Assembly: GCA_937884235.1 (NCBI GenBank)
Contig: CALGBT010000522.1
Location: forward strand, 1-8,578
Source: an uncultured Pseudomonadota bacterium
GTDB lineage: Bacteria; Myxococcota_A; UBA9042; CAIXZC01
Reading direction: 5' to 3'
DNA: 8,578 nucleotides
Shown here: positions 1 through 5,654 of the stretch, piece by piece
Position numbering within the stretch: position 1 is the stretch's first letter
How the letters are laid out: each line of letters begins with the position of its first letter
Translations under genes and position numbers: made by a program
The notes under the pieces: generated by a model
The model's input: the letters and a program-made list of their open reading frames with translations, nothing else
Database searches by the model: none
What the model was told of the DNA's origin: nothing

Positions 1-1015
1 CGGCGAAGGTGACGGTACCCGAGGCCACCGACCAGACGCTGGCTTTGGGCGGTCCAGGGTAGCGAACGGCAAGATCCTTCTTGTAGTGAGTGCGGTCGGG
101 TTCGTAAGACTTGCGCTGGTTGGCCTGGCCGGCACTGGCGTAGTCCACTGGAACTTTCAGGAATTCTTTGCGAAGAGCCTGTCCCTCCAGAGTGTAGTAG
201 CCTTCAATGCCATCAGGATCCCGGAAGTGGAAGACGGAGAACTTGCCCACCACCTGGCCATCATATTCGGCAGCGAGAATCTTGCCGTAGTTCATGAACT
301 TGTTGTCCACGTAAACCTTTTCGATGAGCATCCGGAGGGTGTCACCTTCGCGAGCCTGCTCAAAGAAGTTGAAATCCCAGGCGAAGAGATTCATGAAAAG
401 GTTGGCCAGCCGGGCATCTCCGCCACAGCGCTGGAAGCTGCGGTAGAGTGAGCCCTGAATGGAGCAGCCGATGGACGCTACCCGAATCTCGGTAGGTACT
501 TCCTTTCTGGCGGCTGCGTACTTGCCGCCATCCTGGCGAGTGACCACGTAGATCTCAGTGGGCGACTGCTTGAATTCGAATTCCACCACCTGACCGACGC
601 GGTCAAGCTCTATCTTGAAGGTGTTGCCCGCTTTCGCTGAGCGGAAATCCAGGACGTCTTCCATGGCGTTTACCACGGGCAGGGCTTCGGTGGTATCGAC
701 ACCGAGTTTCTGCAGGGCGCGGAGCATGGTCTCGCCACGTTTCAGTTCACCGGCTACCGTGGTGGCTGGCTGGTCGTCAGGGAGATCGACGGGGACATCA
801 ATGCTGGTGGGCTCGGGGGCGGGAATTTCGATGCCCGGGGGTGGCTGCACCGTCTGTTCAAGGGATGGCGCCGAGATTGTCAAACTGTCCTTCAAGAAGA
901 CCCAGTAGTTCACCAAAACCAGGGAGAGCACGAAGACAACCGTACCCAACTTCGACATGAGACTCTTGCGTCTCCCGCCGTGGTGCCTGATGAACATGTC
1001 CTTGTCTCTGCGCAT
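1..1015 (-). CDS. Membrane-anchored M23 (LytM-type) peptidase, 3' end outside window
   Basis: This encodes a probable peptidoglycan endopeptidase or amidase activator of the M23 family; 338 residues are visible and the C-terminus lies beyond the left edge. The N-terminus is basic (residues 1-22), followed by one membrane segment at about 23-41, so the rest should be periplasmic. A Pro-rich linker (about 52-75) leads into an OapA/LysM-like and Csd3-like N-terminal region (about 80-290), with the family-typical stretch R-D-P-D-G-I-E-G-Y-Y-T-L-E-G and then L-R-K-E-F-L-K. The catalytic domain begins near 300: H310-Y-K-K-D314 matches the HxxxD zinc half-site, and S-G-T-V (332-335) matches the following strand. 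The usual S-S-G-F-G-x-R-x-H-P segment before it is not recognisable, and the second motif (HxH) is outside. The start is chosen for a good GGGAGGA ribosome site 4-5 nt upstream; the next ATG (residue 7) lacks one. The reading frame is clean throughout. Family is fairly sure; activity is not. Confidence 0.85.
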   Translation of the reverse strand, partial: MRRDKDMFIRHHGGRRKSLMSKLGTVVFVLSLVLVNYWVFLKDSLTISAPSLEQTVQPPPGIEIPAPEPTSIDVPVDLPDDQPATTVAGELKRGETMLRALQKLGVDTTEALPVVNAMEDVLDFRSAKAGNTFKIELDRVGQVVEFEFKQSPTEIYVVTRQDGGKYAAARKEVPTEIRVASIGCSIQGSLYRSFQRCGGDARLANLFMNLFAWDFNFFEQAREGDTLRMLIEKVYVDNKFMNYGKILAAEYDGQVVGKFSVFHFRDPDGIEGYYTLEGQALRKEFLKVPVDYASAGQANQRKSYEPDRTHYKKDLAVRYPGPPKASVWSVASGTVTFA

Positions 1016-1044
1016 GTTTCCTCCCTGCTCGTGCAACTGCCGCC

Positions 1045-1071
1045 CGGGTCGCGCCTGCATAGGCGAACCCG
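1045..1071 (-). promoter_or_regulatory. Stable hairpin in the 5' leader of the M23 gene
   Basis: In the minus-strand RNA, CGGGT (1071-1067) pairs with ACCCG (1049-1045) and CGCCT (1065-1061) pairs with AGGCG (1056-1052). The tetraloop is AUGC and the two helices are separated by a 1x2 internal loop. It would lie within a few nucleotides of the predicted transcript start and about 20 nt before the ribosome site at 1017-1024. There is no U-tract after it, so it is not an intrinsic terminator. It could protect the 5' end or set translation level; the function is inference. Confidence 0.4.
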
Positions 1072-1082
1072 ACGGTGCCCTG

Positions 1083-1111
1083 AAACTAGCAAAGCCTTTT
1101 CTTTAAGTCAA
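1083..1111 (-). promoter_or_regulatory. Putative sigma-70-type promoter of the M23 gene
   Basis: Reading the minus strand, TTGACT (1111-1106, one mismatch to TTGACA) is followed after 17 nt by TAGTTT (1088-1083), which is preceded by TGC as an extended -10. The -35 box overlaps the TGA stop of the upstream lipoprotein gene. The predicted start would be near 1076, giving a leader of about 60 nt. The -10 hexamer itself is weak; the spacing and TG motif are what make the call. Confidence 0.5.
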
Positions 1112-1587
1112 TCGTCCGTGCGAGGGAGCAGCGTATCTGTTGGGGCGTCGACGGGGAGTTGGGCTTTTTCCTTGCAGTAGACCTTATCGGGGTACTTCTG
1201 GCAACAATGCTTCGAGGATGGGTAGCCCTCTTCCAGATCGTAGCGACCGGCTACGCAGCGGCAGCGGTTGCCCGTTGTGACGGGCTGCTTGGAACGGTAG
1301 CGGATGTCGCAGAGATCTGCTGTCGCACCCTTCTCCACGATGGTGCCATACACCCGGCATTTGTCGTCGAGGCGGGCGAGGGCCCATCCGACAATTTCCG
1401 TGGGCAGCTTGAGAACGCTGTATTCCTTGAAACGTGGCTTCCCTTTATTGGAGCACTCCAGGTCGACCCACAGCGGTACGTTGGCCCCCAATTCCCGTTG
1501 CAGCATGGTTTGGTCACTGTTGGTGGTGCGGCACCCTCCCAACACCGTCAGGAGCAGGCCCATGGCTATTGCGAACCTCAGACGCAT
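1108..1587 (-). CDS. Small cysteine-rich lipoprotein, function unknown
   Basis: A 159-residue predicted lipoprotein. It has a basic start (M-R-L-R), a hydrophobic segment (5-18) and lipobox L-G-G-C with Cys19 as the lipidated residue. Position +2 is Arg rather than Asp, so by the E. coli Lol rule it would go to the outer membrane; whether that rule holds here is unknown. The mature part has eight further cysteines (45, 77, 93, 109, 111, 128, 129, 138), an even number consistent with disulfides in the periplasm or at the surface. The last 15 residues are Pro/Thr/Asp-rich and probably disordered. The start lies 2 nt after the stop of the coiled-coil gene, and its ribosome site (GAGGAG) is made by the last codons of that gene, so translation is likely coupled. 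I do not recognise a family. The link to the coiled-coil protein is from position only. Confidence 0.82.
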   Translation of the reverse strand: MRLRFAIAMGLLLTVLGGCRTTNSDQTMLQRELGANVPLWVDLECSNKGKPRFKEYSVLKLPTEIVGWALARLDDKCRVYGTIVEKGATADLCDIRYRSKQPVTTGNRCRCVAGRYDLEEGYPSSKHCCQKYPDKVYCKEKAQLPVDAPTDTLLPRTDD

Positions 1588-1589
1588 GG

Positions 1590-2348
1590 CTACTCCTCGT
1601 CCGTTTCCGATGGCACAAAGTCGATCTTGACGTGTTCTTCAACCTTCTGCTTGATGGTCTCGCCCACTGAGCCCACCATCTCGGCGATCTTGCTGTGGGT
1701 GGCGATGATCTGCTGTTCGAGGTCGCCCTTGACCGTGTCCACCTTGGCGGAAACGGTATCGACCTTCTCCGAAACCGCGGCGATATTCTTCTTCAGTTTG
1801 CGCTCCATGAAGCGCATGTAGGCCTTCTCTGCTTTCTTGCCCAACTCACTGACAATGTACTTCGAGTCGTCCTGGATTTGAGCCACCATGGTGTTCATGG
1901 TCTCCTGCTCCTTGGCGAACCCGGCGCGGGTCATCTCGATCTGGGTGGCAAACTCCTCCGCCTTGGCCTTGAGCTGAGCCGCCAGCTCGGCATCCTTTCC
2001 CTGCAGCTCAGCGAGGCTGGCATCAACCACCGCGCGGTAATCGCCAAGATCCTTGCGCAGTTTGCCCACTTCGGCGGCGAGGGCATCAAGTTTCTTGCCG
2101 CTCTTCTCCAGGTTGACTTCGAGGTCTGCCAGGTGCGCTTGCAGAGCCTTCTGTTGCAACTCCAGGGCGCCCTCAAGGCTGCCCGCGGTGTCGCCCAATT
2201 CGGTGCGCAGGTTAGCGTCGGCGCCGCGCAGCGCCACGAAAAGGTAGCCGACGGAGCCGGCAACCAGCAAAATGAGCGCTACCAGCACGTAAAAATGTCC
2301 GAAGCTCGGGCCGCGTCCTTTGCTCAATCTTTCAGTGCGTCCTTCCAT
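1590..2348 (-). CDS. Single-pass membrane protein with long periplasmic coiled coil
   Basis: This 252-residue protein has a short basic cytoplasmic tail (1-18), one membrane helix (about 19-40) and then an almost unbroken Ala/Leu/Lys/Glu-rich helical region (about 43-240) with heptad spacing, consistent with a coiled-coil rod. A local heptad duplication is visible (K-V-D-T-V-S-A followed by K-V-D-T-V-K-G, near 195-208). The tail ends in an acidic stretch. No cysteines and no enzyme motif are seen. Such proteins often act as spacers, scaffolds or partners of murein hydrolases; a name based on low-complexity helices would be unsafe. The ATG is supported by an AGGAGGA ribosome site a few nucleotides upstream. 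It is followed by the small lipoprotein (2-nt gap) and then the M23 peptidase, so a joint envelope role is plausible but inferred. Confidence 0.85.
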   Translation of the reverse strand: MEGRTERLSKGRGPSFGHFYVLVALILLVAGSVGYLFVALRGADANLRTELGDTAGSLEGALELQQKALQAHLADLEVNLEKSGKKLDALAAEVGKLRKDLGDYRAVVDASLAELQGKDAELAAQLKAKAEEFATQIEMTRAGFAKEQETMNTMVAQIQDDSKYIVSELGKKAEKAYMRFMERKLKKNIAAVSEKVDTVSAKVDTVKGDLEQQIIATHSKIAEMVGSVGETIKQKVEEHVKIDFVPSETDEE

Positions 2349-2370
2349 GGATTCCTCCTCGTCTCACCCA

Positions 2371-2423
2371 TGCCTCAGTTGTAGCACGTTAGCCGCGGGC
2401 TCACAAACAAGAACCCTGAGGCA
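2371..2423. repeat. 8-bp perfect inverted repeat around a putative promoter
   Basis: TGCCTCAG (2371-2378) and CTGAGGCA (2416-2423) are exact reverse complements separated by 37 nt. One arm sits at the predicted transcript start of the coiled-coil gene and the other about 45-52 nt upstream of it. The enclosed DNA also has a small AGCC-GCG-GGCT palindrome. It could be a split operator or, if read through from the upstream lipoprotein gene, the base of an RNA stem. Chance is possible at this length. Confidence 0.35.
2378..2386 (-). promoter_or_regulatory. Putative extended -10 element of the coiled-coil/lipoprotein pair
   Basis: On the minus strand TGC followed by TACAAC gives an extended -10 (four of six matches to TATAAT). 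No good -35 is seen at 16-18 nt. The predicted start near 2371 would leave a leader of about 22 nt before the ATG at 2348. The call rests partly on the shared TGCTA pattern with two other predicted promoters in this window. Confidence 0.35.
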
Positions 2424-2424
2424 G

Positions 2425-2440
2425 TTCCTCTATTCCTCTA
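2425..2440. repeat. Tandem 8-mer (two copies) at the lipoprotein stop codon
   Basis: TTCCTCTA occurs twice head to tail (2425-2432, 2433-2440). On the coding (minus) strand the first copy contains the TAG stop of the cysteine-rich lipoprotein gene, so the repeat is a short duplication across the gene end. The second TAG is out of frame. It may be no more than slippage. Confidence 0.4.
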
Positions 2441-4243
2441 CTTGACGGGGACTGTCGTGGCGGTGAAATGGATGAGGAGGGGCCAACCGGCTTCGCCATT
2501 GACGGTGATGAGGTCGCTGGCATCAAGGAGATCGCTTAGCTGCAGCGGGGGCATCAGCGGGAGTGTCACCTTGATGACATCGGTGACGCTCTTTTGGAGG
2601 AAGGCGTCGATGTGACCCTGCGAAATCTGGCCCGGTTCGGGCATGCCCAGGAAAGTCCCGGTGACCTCAGCTTGCGAAATGGGGATGACGATGTCCATGA
2701 TCCCCACTTCGATGGAGTTGCCAGCGACGTGAAAGCAGGGTGCGGACGATTCCTGACCGGCCTCGGTGAGGCAGGCGGTGTCTCCGTGATAGGTGACTGG
2801 CTCCATACTGGATGGTACTCCCACAAAAGAGCAACCCACCAACACTCCCTGGTTGTCAAAGGTGCAATTTCCCGGTCCCAGGGCGAAGGTGCTGCTGTCA
2901 CCGTCCAGGTCAAAGGGGGCGAAGTTGCCGAGCATTACCAGGGGGTCATCGGCAGACTGGATGTCGTCCTCAACAAAGGAGTTAACCAGGGCAGTCGCAT
3001 CGGTACAATCCTGTCCGGGAACGGCGGATGGCAGGCAGAATCCCGGCTCCTCGAAAACCAGGCTGGTGAGCTTCAGCCCCAGGGTGGGCAGCTCCTGGCA
3101 CCCGGTGTCTAGACCGAGGCACTCGCCATCCAGATTGCAGAAGTCGTTGACAGTGCAAGGGTCGCCGTCATCGCAAGGGACGATTGCCGGCAGGAATTGA
3201 CAGCCCATGCCCATGATACACGCGTCCTGGGTGCAGGGGTTGTCGTCAACGCACTCGACCTCTTGGCCACTGCAGGTCCCGGCCTGGCAGAGTCCGTCGA
3301 CAACACAGTTGAGAGGCTCCTGACACTCTGCGCCTTCGTTGGCAGCCAGGATTTCGCACTCGCCGAGGAGAGGGTTGCACTGGGCAGTGCCGCAAATGGA
3401 GCCGGTATCTGCACATTCAAGCTCCTTCACTTCGCAGACAAAAGGGGGCTCGCTGGTGTTGCAGAAGGTGGTCTGCACGCAATCCTCAAGGAGGTAGGCG
3501 TAGCAATCGTCATCGGTGTAGCACTCGCAGATATTCTCTGCGGCTGTGCAGCCTCCGCCGACGCAGATGTCCCCCACAGTGCACGGGTCGCCATCCTCGC
3601 ATGCCCCATCCTGGTTGGTGTGGAGGCACCCGGTCTGAGGGTCGCAGGAATCGGCGGTGCACGGGTTTTCATCGTTACAGTCCATCGCGACTCCGGTGCA
3701 AACGGATTCTGCGCACCCGTCGCCATCGGTACACGCGTCGCCATCGTCGCAAGGTCCGTCCAGGGGAATGGTGACACATCCGGCTGTCGGGTCGCACGAG
3801 TCTTCGGTGCAGGGATTCTCGTCGTTGCACACCAGGGGCAGGTCGGCGACGCAGCTCGACGCCAGACAGGTGCCACTTTGGAAGCAAAGTTCGTCGGGTT
3901 GGCAGGGGGCGCCGTCAGGAGCGTCGGCGGCGATGCAGAGATGTTCGTCGCTGCACTCATAGAGACGGCAGGCGGGGAGGGCCGCAAGCCCCGCACAGTC
4001 GCTGTCCTCAACGCATTCCCAGCCGCTATTCATGTCGGGCTGGAGGAGGTCTGGTGCTGACATCTCCGGCGCTGCGTCATCGGGCCAGACACTCGATTGG
4101 TCGGAGGCAGTCGCAGCATCGGTGGCCGCGAGGTCATCAGTGGCAATGTCAGCTGCGGCAATCAGCTCACTGCCAGCAGAGCAGCTGCAAACGAGAACCA
4201 AGGCCACAAGGGCAGAGGGGAGTCCTGGAACTGGAGTTCGCAT
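2438..4243 (-). CDS. Large cysteine-rich lipoprotein with C-D-D-G-D-x-C-T repeats
   Basis: A 601-residue predicted secreted lipoprotein. A hydrophobic signal (10-18) leads into V-C-S-C; Cys21 fits the lipobox best, with Ser at -1. Residues 22-75 are an Ala/Asp/Ser-rich, probably disordered tether. Residues 77-382 are packed with cysteines and contain three related units at about 139-182, 189-232 and 331-375. Each follows C-x-D-x-N-P-C-T-x-D-x-C ... C-x-D-G-D-x-C-T-x-x-D-x-C; the first two are spaced exactly 50 residues. Between them (240-330) is a more divergent Cys-rich part. Residues about 385-601 form a different, mostly beta-like domain with few cysteines and a D-L-D-G-D-S-S loop (445-451) resembling a calcium-binding loop. 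This repeat style is common in large surface lipoproteins of myxobacteria and relatives (from memory). The ATG follows a GGAGG site by 4 nt. It begins 27 nt after tRNA-Ser, leaving little room for its own promoter. Function is unknown; surface adhesion or binding is only a guess. Confidence 0.9.
   Translation of the reverse strand: MRTPVPGLPSALVALVLVCSCSAGSELIAAADIATDDLAATDAATASDQSSVWPDDAAPEMSAPDLLQPDMNSGWECVEDSDCAGLAALPACRLYECSDEHLCIAADAPDGAPCQPDELCFQSGTCLASSCVADLPLVCNDENPCTEDSCDPTAGCVTIPLDGPCDDGDACTDGDGCAESVCTGVAMDCNDENPCTADSCDPQTGCLHTNQDGACEDGDPCTVGDICVGGGCTAAENICECYTDDDCYAYLLEDCVQTTFCNTSEPPFVCEVKELECADTGSICGTAQCNPLLGECEILAANEGAECQEPLNCVVDGLCQAGTCSGQEVECVDDNPCTQDACIMGMGCQFLPAIVPCDDGDPCTVNDFCNLDGECLGLDTGCQELPTLGLKLTSLVFEEPGFCLPSAVPGQDCTDATALVNSFVEDDIQSADDPLVMLGNFAPFDLDGDSSTFALGPGNCTFDNQGVLVGCSFVGVPSSMEPVTYHGDTACLTEAGQESSAPCFHVAGNSIEVGIMDIVIPISQAEVTGTFLGMPEPGQISQGHIDAFLQKSVTDVIKVTLPLMPPLQLSDLLDASDLITVNGEAGWPLLIHFTATTVPVK
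3119..3829 (-). repeat. Three diverged coding repeats inside the Cys-rich lipoprotein
   Basis: The units lie at 3829-3698, 3679-3548 and 3253-3119. The first two keep the peptide C-N-D-E-N-P-C-T identical, yet five of those eight codons differ, all synonymously. This means the protein pattern is held by selection while the DNA has drifted, so the duplication is old or was recoded, not a recent slippage event. The third unit keeps the cysteine spacing but has a changed first half (C-V-D-D-N-P-C-T). Confidence 0.75.
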
Positions 4244-4270
4244 GATACCTCCATCGAATTGTGAGTTTTG

Positions 4271-4356
4271 CGGAGAGAGAGGGATTCGAACCCCCGGTGC
4301 GCAGGGCGCACACTTGATTTCGAGTCAAGCGCCTTCGTCCACTCGGCCATCCCTCC
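4271..4356 (-). tRNA. tRNA-Ser, anticodon CGA
   Basis: The minus strand folds into a full class II tRNA. The 7-bp acceptor stem pairs GGAGGGA with TCTCTCC (one G-U). The D arm is GCC...GGC. The anticodon stem CTTGA/TCAAG carries loop CTCGAAA, giving anticodon CGA (reads UCG). The long variable arm is GTGCGC-CCT-GCGCAC, as expected for Ser. The T arm has loop TTCGAAT and the discriminator is G. The 3' CCA is not encoded (CAA follows), so it must be added by nucleotidyltransferase. The coordinates include the discriminator base. Confidence 0.95.
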
Positions 4357-4385
4357 GGCAGGGCAACAAATCAACGAACCGCTTG

Positions 4386-4415
4386 ATAATATACTCTGTG
4401 GTCCTTTGCAAGCAA
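4386..4415 (-). promoter_or_regulatory. Putative promoter of tRNA-Ser (and the lipoprotein gene behind it)
   Basis: On the minus strand TTGCTT (4415-4410) is followed by an AT-rich block containing TATATT (4393-4388, spacing 16) or TATTAT (4391-4386, spacing 18). This is the clearest AT-rich patch of the region and lies about 30 nt before the tRNA 5' end. It may also drive the Cys-rich lipoprotein gene, since no other promoter fits in the 27-nt gap after the tRNA. Confidence 0.5.
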
Positions 4416-4463
4416 ATAGCGGGAACCTAACTTAGCGGGCAGCGGCTATCCGGACAGGTTTTC

Positions 4464-4494
4464 CGGCCGTCGGTGTTGCAGCAACCGGCGGCTG
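4464..4494. other. GC-rich hairpin in the divergent intergenic region
   Basis: GCCGTCGGT (4466-4474) pairs with ACCGGCGGC (4484-4492) around a 9-nt loop, and two more outer pairs (G-U, C-G) extend it to 11 bp. An alternative small stem, CCGGA/TCCGG (4450-4454 with 4462-4466), competes with it. No U-tract follows on either strand, and it lies upstream of both predicted promoters. It is therefore more likely a DNA-level site or chance than a terminator. Otherwise 4357-4592 holds only the two promoter candidates. Confidence 0.3.
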
Positions 4495-4521
4495 CAAGGG
4501 CGACAGACGCTAACAGGCTCT

Positions 4522-4549
4522 TTGTCCTGGCTGCACATCGTGCTAGGAT
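4522..4549 (+). promoter_or_regulatory. Putative promoter of the exbB-exbD-tonB-receptor operon
   Basis: TTGTCC (4522-4527) is followed after 16 nt by TAGGAT (4544-4549), itself preceded by TGC (extended -10). The start would be near 4556, giving a leader of about 36 nt and a GGGGGTGA ribosome site just before the ATG at 4593. No Fur-box-like palindrome is apparent around it, so iron control is not supported by the sequence. Confidence 0.5.
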
Positions 4550-4592
4550 GGCGCAAGAATTTTCTGATGGGCTACTCTTTCGGGGGTGAAGC

Positions 4593-5222
4593 ATGTTGAC
4601 TGAAGTATTTGTAAATGTAGCGTTACTTGGAGCGGAATGGGTGCTCTATCTGCTCGTTGCGCTTTCTTTCTTGTCGGTTGCCCTGGTTGTTGAGCGTTCG
4701 CTGGTTTTACGTCGAAGCCGGAAGTACCTGTTTGCGCTGGAGGTGGAAATGCTCGGTTTTTCGGACCGGGAGCGCAAGCCGGTCGGGGACCTCGAAGGGT
4801 GCCATGAGTGTCGTTTGCTCACCTCCCTCGAACGGGCCGCCCGGGAGACCGAGGCAGAGGATGCTTCAGGGCAGTTGCTGTCATCGCAGGTGCAAGGTGC
4901 CGTTGCTGCCTACCGGCGCTACCTGGACCGCTTCACTCCGGTCCTCGGGACGCTGGGCAACAACGCACCCTTCATCGGTCTGCTGGGAACGGTCATTGGC
5001 GTCATCGTGGCCTTTAACCAACTCAGTATCGAGATGGACGGCGGCGCTTCCTCAGTGATGGGGGGCATCTCCGAGGCTCTGGTGGCAACGGCGGCGGGCA
5101 TTGCGGTGGCGATTCCTTGCGTCGTCTTCTACAACTACTTTGCCCGACTCTCCGAAGGATACGCCGAGCGTTTTGAAGTCCTGGCGTGGACGAAGGTCAA
5201 GCGCCACACCGACATTTCGTAG
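4593..5222 (+). CDS. exbB: ExbB/TolQ/MotA-family proton channel protein
   Basis: This inner-membrane subunit of the proton-driven motor energises TonB. The 209-residue length and three membrane segments (about 13-34, 124-144, 157-180) fit the family. The cytoplasmic loop lies between the first two. The signature L-G-N-N-A-P-F-I-G-L-L-G-T-V-I-G (121-136) and G-G-I-S-E-A-L-V-A-T-A-A-G-I (157-170) are textbook for ExbB/TolQ. Thr133 and Thr166 are 33 residues apart, the spacing of the conserved pore threonines of E. coli ExbB (148, 181). An unusual C-H-E-C pair (70-73) sits in the cytoplasmic loop. It is followed after 15 nt by exbD, then tonB and a receptor, which favours ExbB over TolQ or MotA. 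It is probably expressed from the promoter at 4522-4549 as the first gene of a four-gene operon. Confidence 0.93.
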   Translation: MLTEVFVNVALLGAEWVLYLLVALSFLSVALVVERSLVLRRSRKYLFALEVEMLGFSDRERKPVGDLEGCHECRLLTSLERAARETEAEDASGQLLSSQVQGAVAAYRRYLDRFTPVLGTLGNNAPFIGLLGTVIGVIVAFNQLSIEMDGGASSVMGGISEALVATAAGIAVAIPCVVFYNYFARLSEGYAERFEVLAWTKVKRHTDIS

Positions 5223-5237
5223 TCACGGAGTTCAGCT

Positions 5238-5654
5238 ATGCATACTAATGGTGGCAAAGGAAAGATCATCGAAGGCATCAATGTCGTTCCCCTGGTTGAC
5301 ATCATGTTGGTGCTGTTGGTGATCTTCATGGTGACGGCGACGTACATCGTGCGGGGGGCGGTGAACATGAAGCTGCCCCAGGCCTCGGAGGCTGGACCGG
5401 GCTCCAAATCACCGCTGGTTGTGGGGGTTGACAAGGATGGCGACTTTACCGTCGAGGGGAAGAAGGCGTCAGAGCAGGAGACCGTCGAGTACATACGGAA
5501 TTTCATTGCCAGCGATCCGGAAGTGGAGGCGGTCATCAGTGGTGACAAGCGAGTCGCTTACGGCAAGGTGATGTATCTCATCAACCTGGCACAGATGAAC
5601 GGCGTCAAGAACTTCGCCGCGGCGGTGGAGAAGGGTAGGGAGACCGAGAAGTGA
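5238..5654 (+). CDS. exbD: ExbD/TolR-family proton channel protein
   Basis: This partner of ExbB in the TonB motor is 138 residues, the usual length. A short cytoplasmic tail (1-18) precedes one membrane helix (about 19-39). The sequence I-N-V-V-P-L-V-D-I-M-L-V-L-L-V-I-F (14-30) carries Asp21, which corresponds to the essential protonatable Asp of ExbD/TolR. The periplasmic domain (about 45-132) has the expected D-K-D-G-D-F-T-V strand and a V-I-S-G-D-K-R-V-A-Y-G-K-V-M segment (equivalent to the D-x-x-x-x-Y-x-x-V region). The ATG has GGAG 8 nt upstream. Its last four bases (GTGA) are shared with the tonB start, indicating translational coupling. Confidence 0.94.
   Translation: MHTNGGKGKIIEGINVVPLVDIMLVLLVIFMVTATYIVRGAVNMKLPQASEAGPGSKSPLVVGVDKDGDFTVEGKKASEQETVEYIRNFIASDPEVEAVISGDKRVAYGKVMYLINLAQMNGVKNFAAAVEKGRETEK

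Noticed and set aside
86..451. 121-aa open frame on the plus strand
   Set aside because: It is antisense to the M23 gene, which has a membrane helix, linker and family motifs in a clean frame.
1159..1821. 220-aa open frame on the plus strand
   Set aside because: It lies antisense to the lipoprotein and coiled-coil genes, has no ribosome site or family features, and its composition is what GC-rich reverse frames give.
1695..2384. 229-aa Leu/Gly-rich open frame on the plus strand
   Set aside because: It is the mirror of the coiled-coil gene; the helical heptads on the minus strand and its good ribosome site decide the real strand.
3197..4060. 287-aa open frame on the plus strand
   Set aside because: It is antisense to the Cys-rich lipoprotein, whose signal peptide and cysteine repeats are unmistakable; the Gly/Ala/Val-rich product is a shadow of Cys/Asp codons.
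4271..4356. tRNA-Ser as an integration site for a mobile element
   Set aside because: There is no integrase, no direct repeat of the tRNA 3' end, and the flanking genes look like ordinary envelope genes.
4464..4494. Hairpin as intrinsic terminator
   Set aside because: No U-tract follows on either strand, and no gene ends into it from either side.
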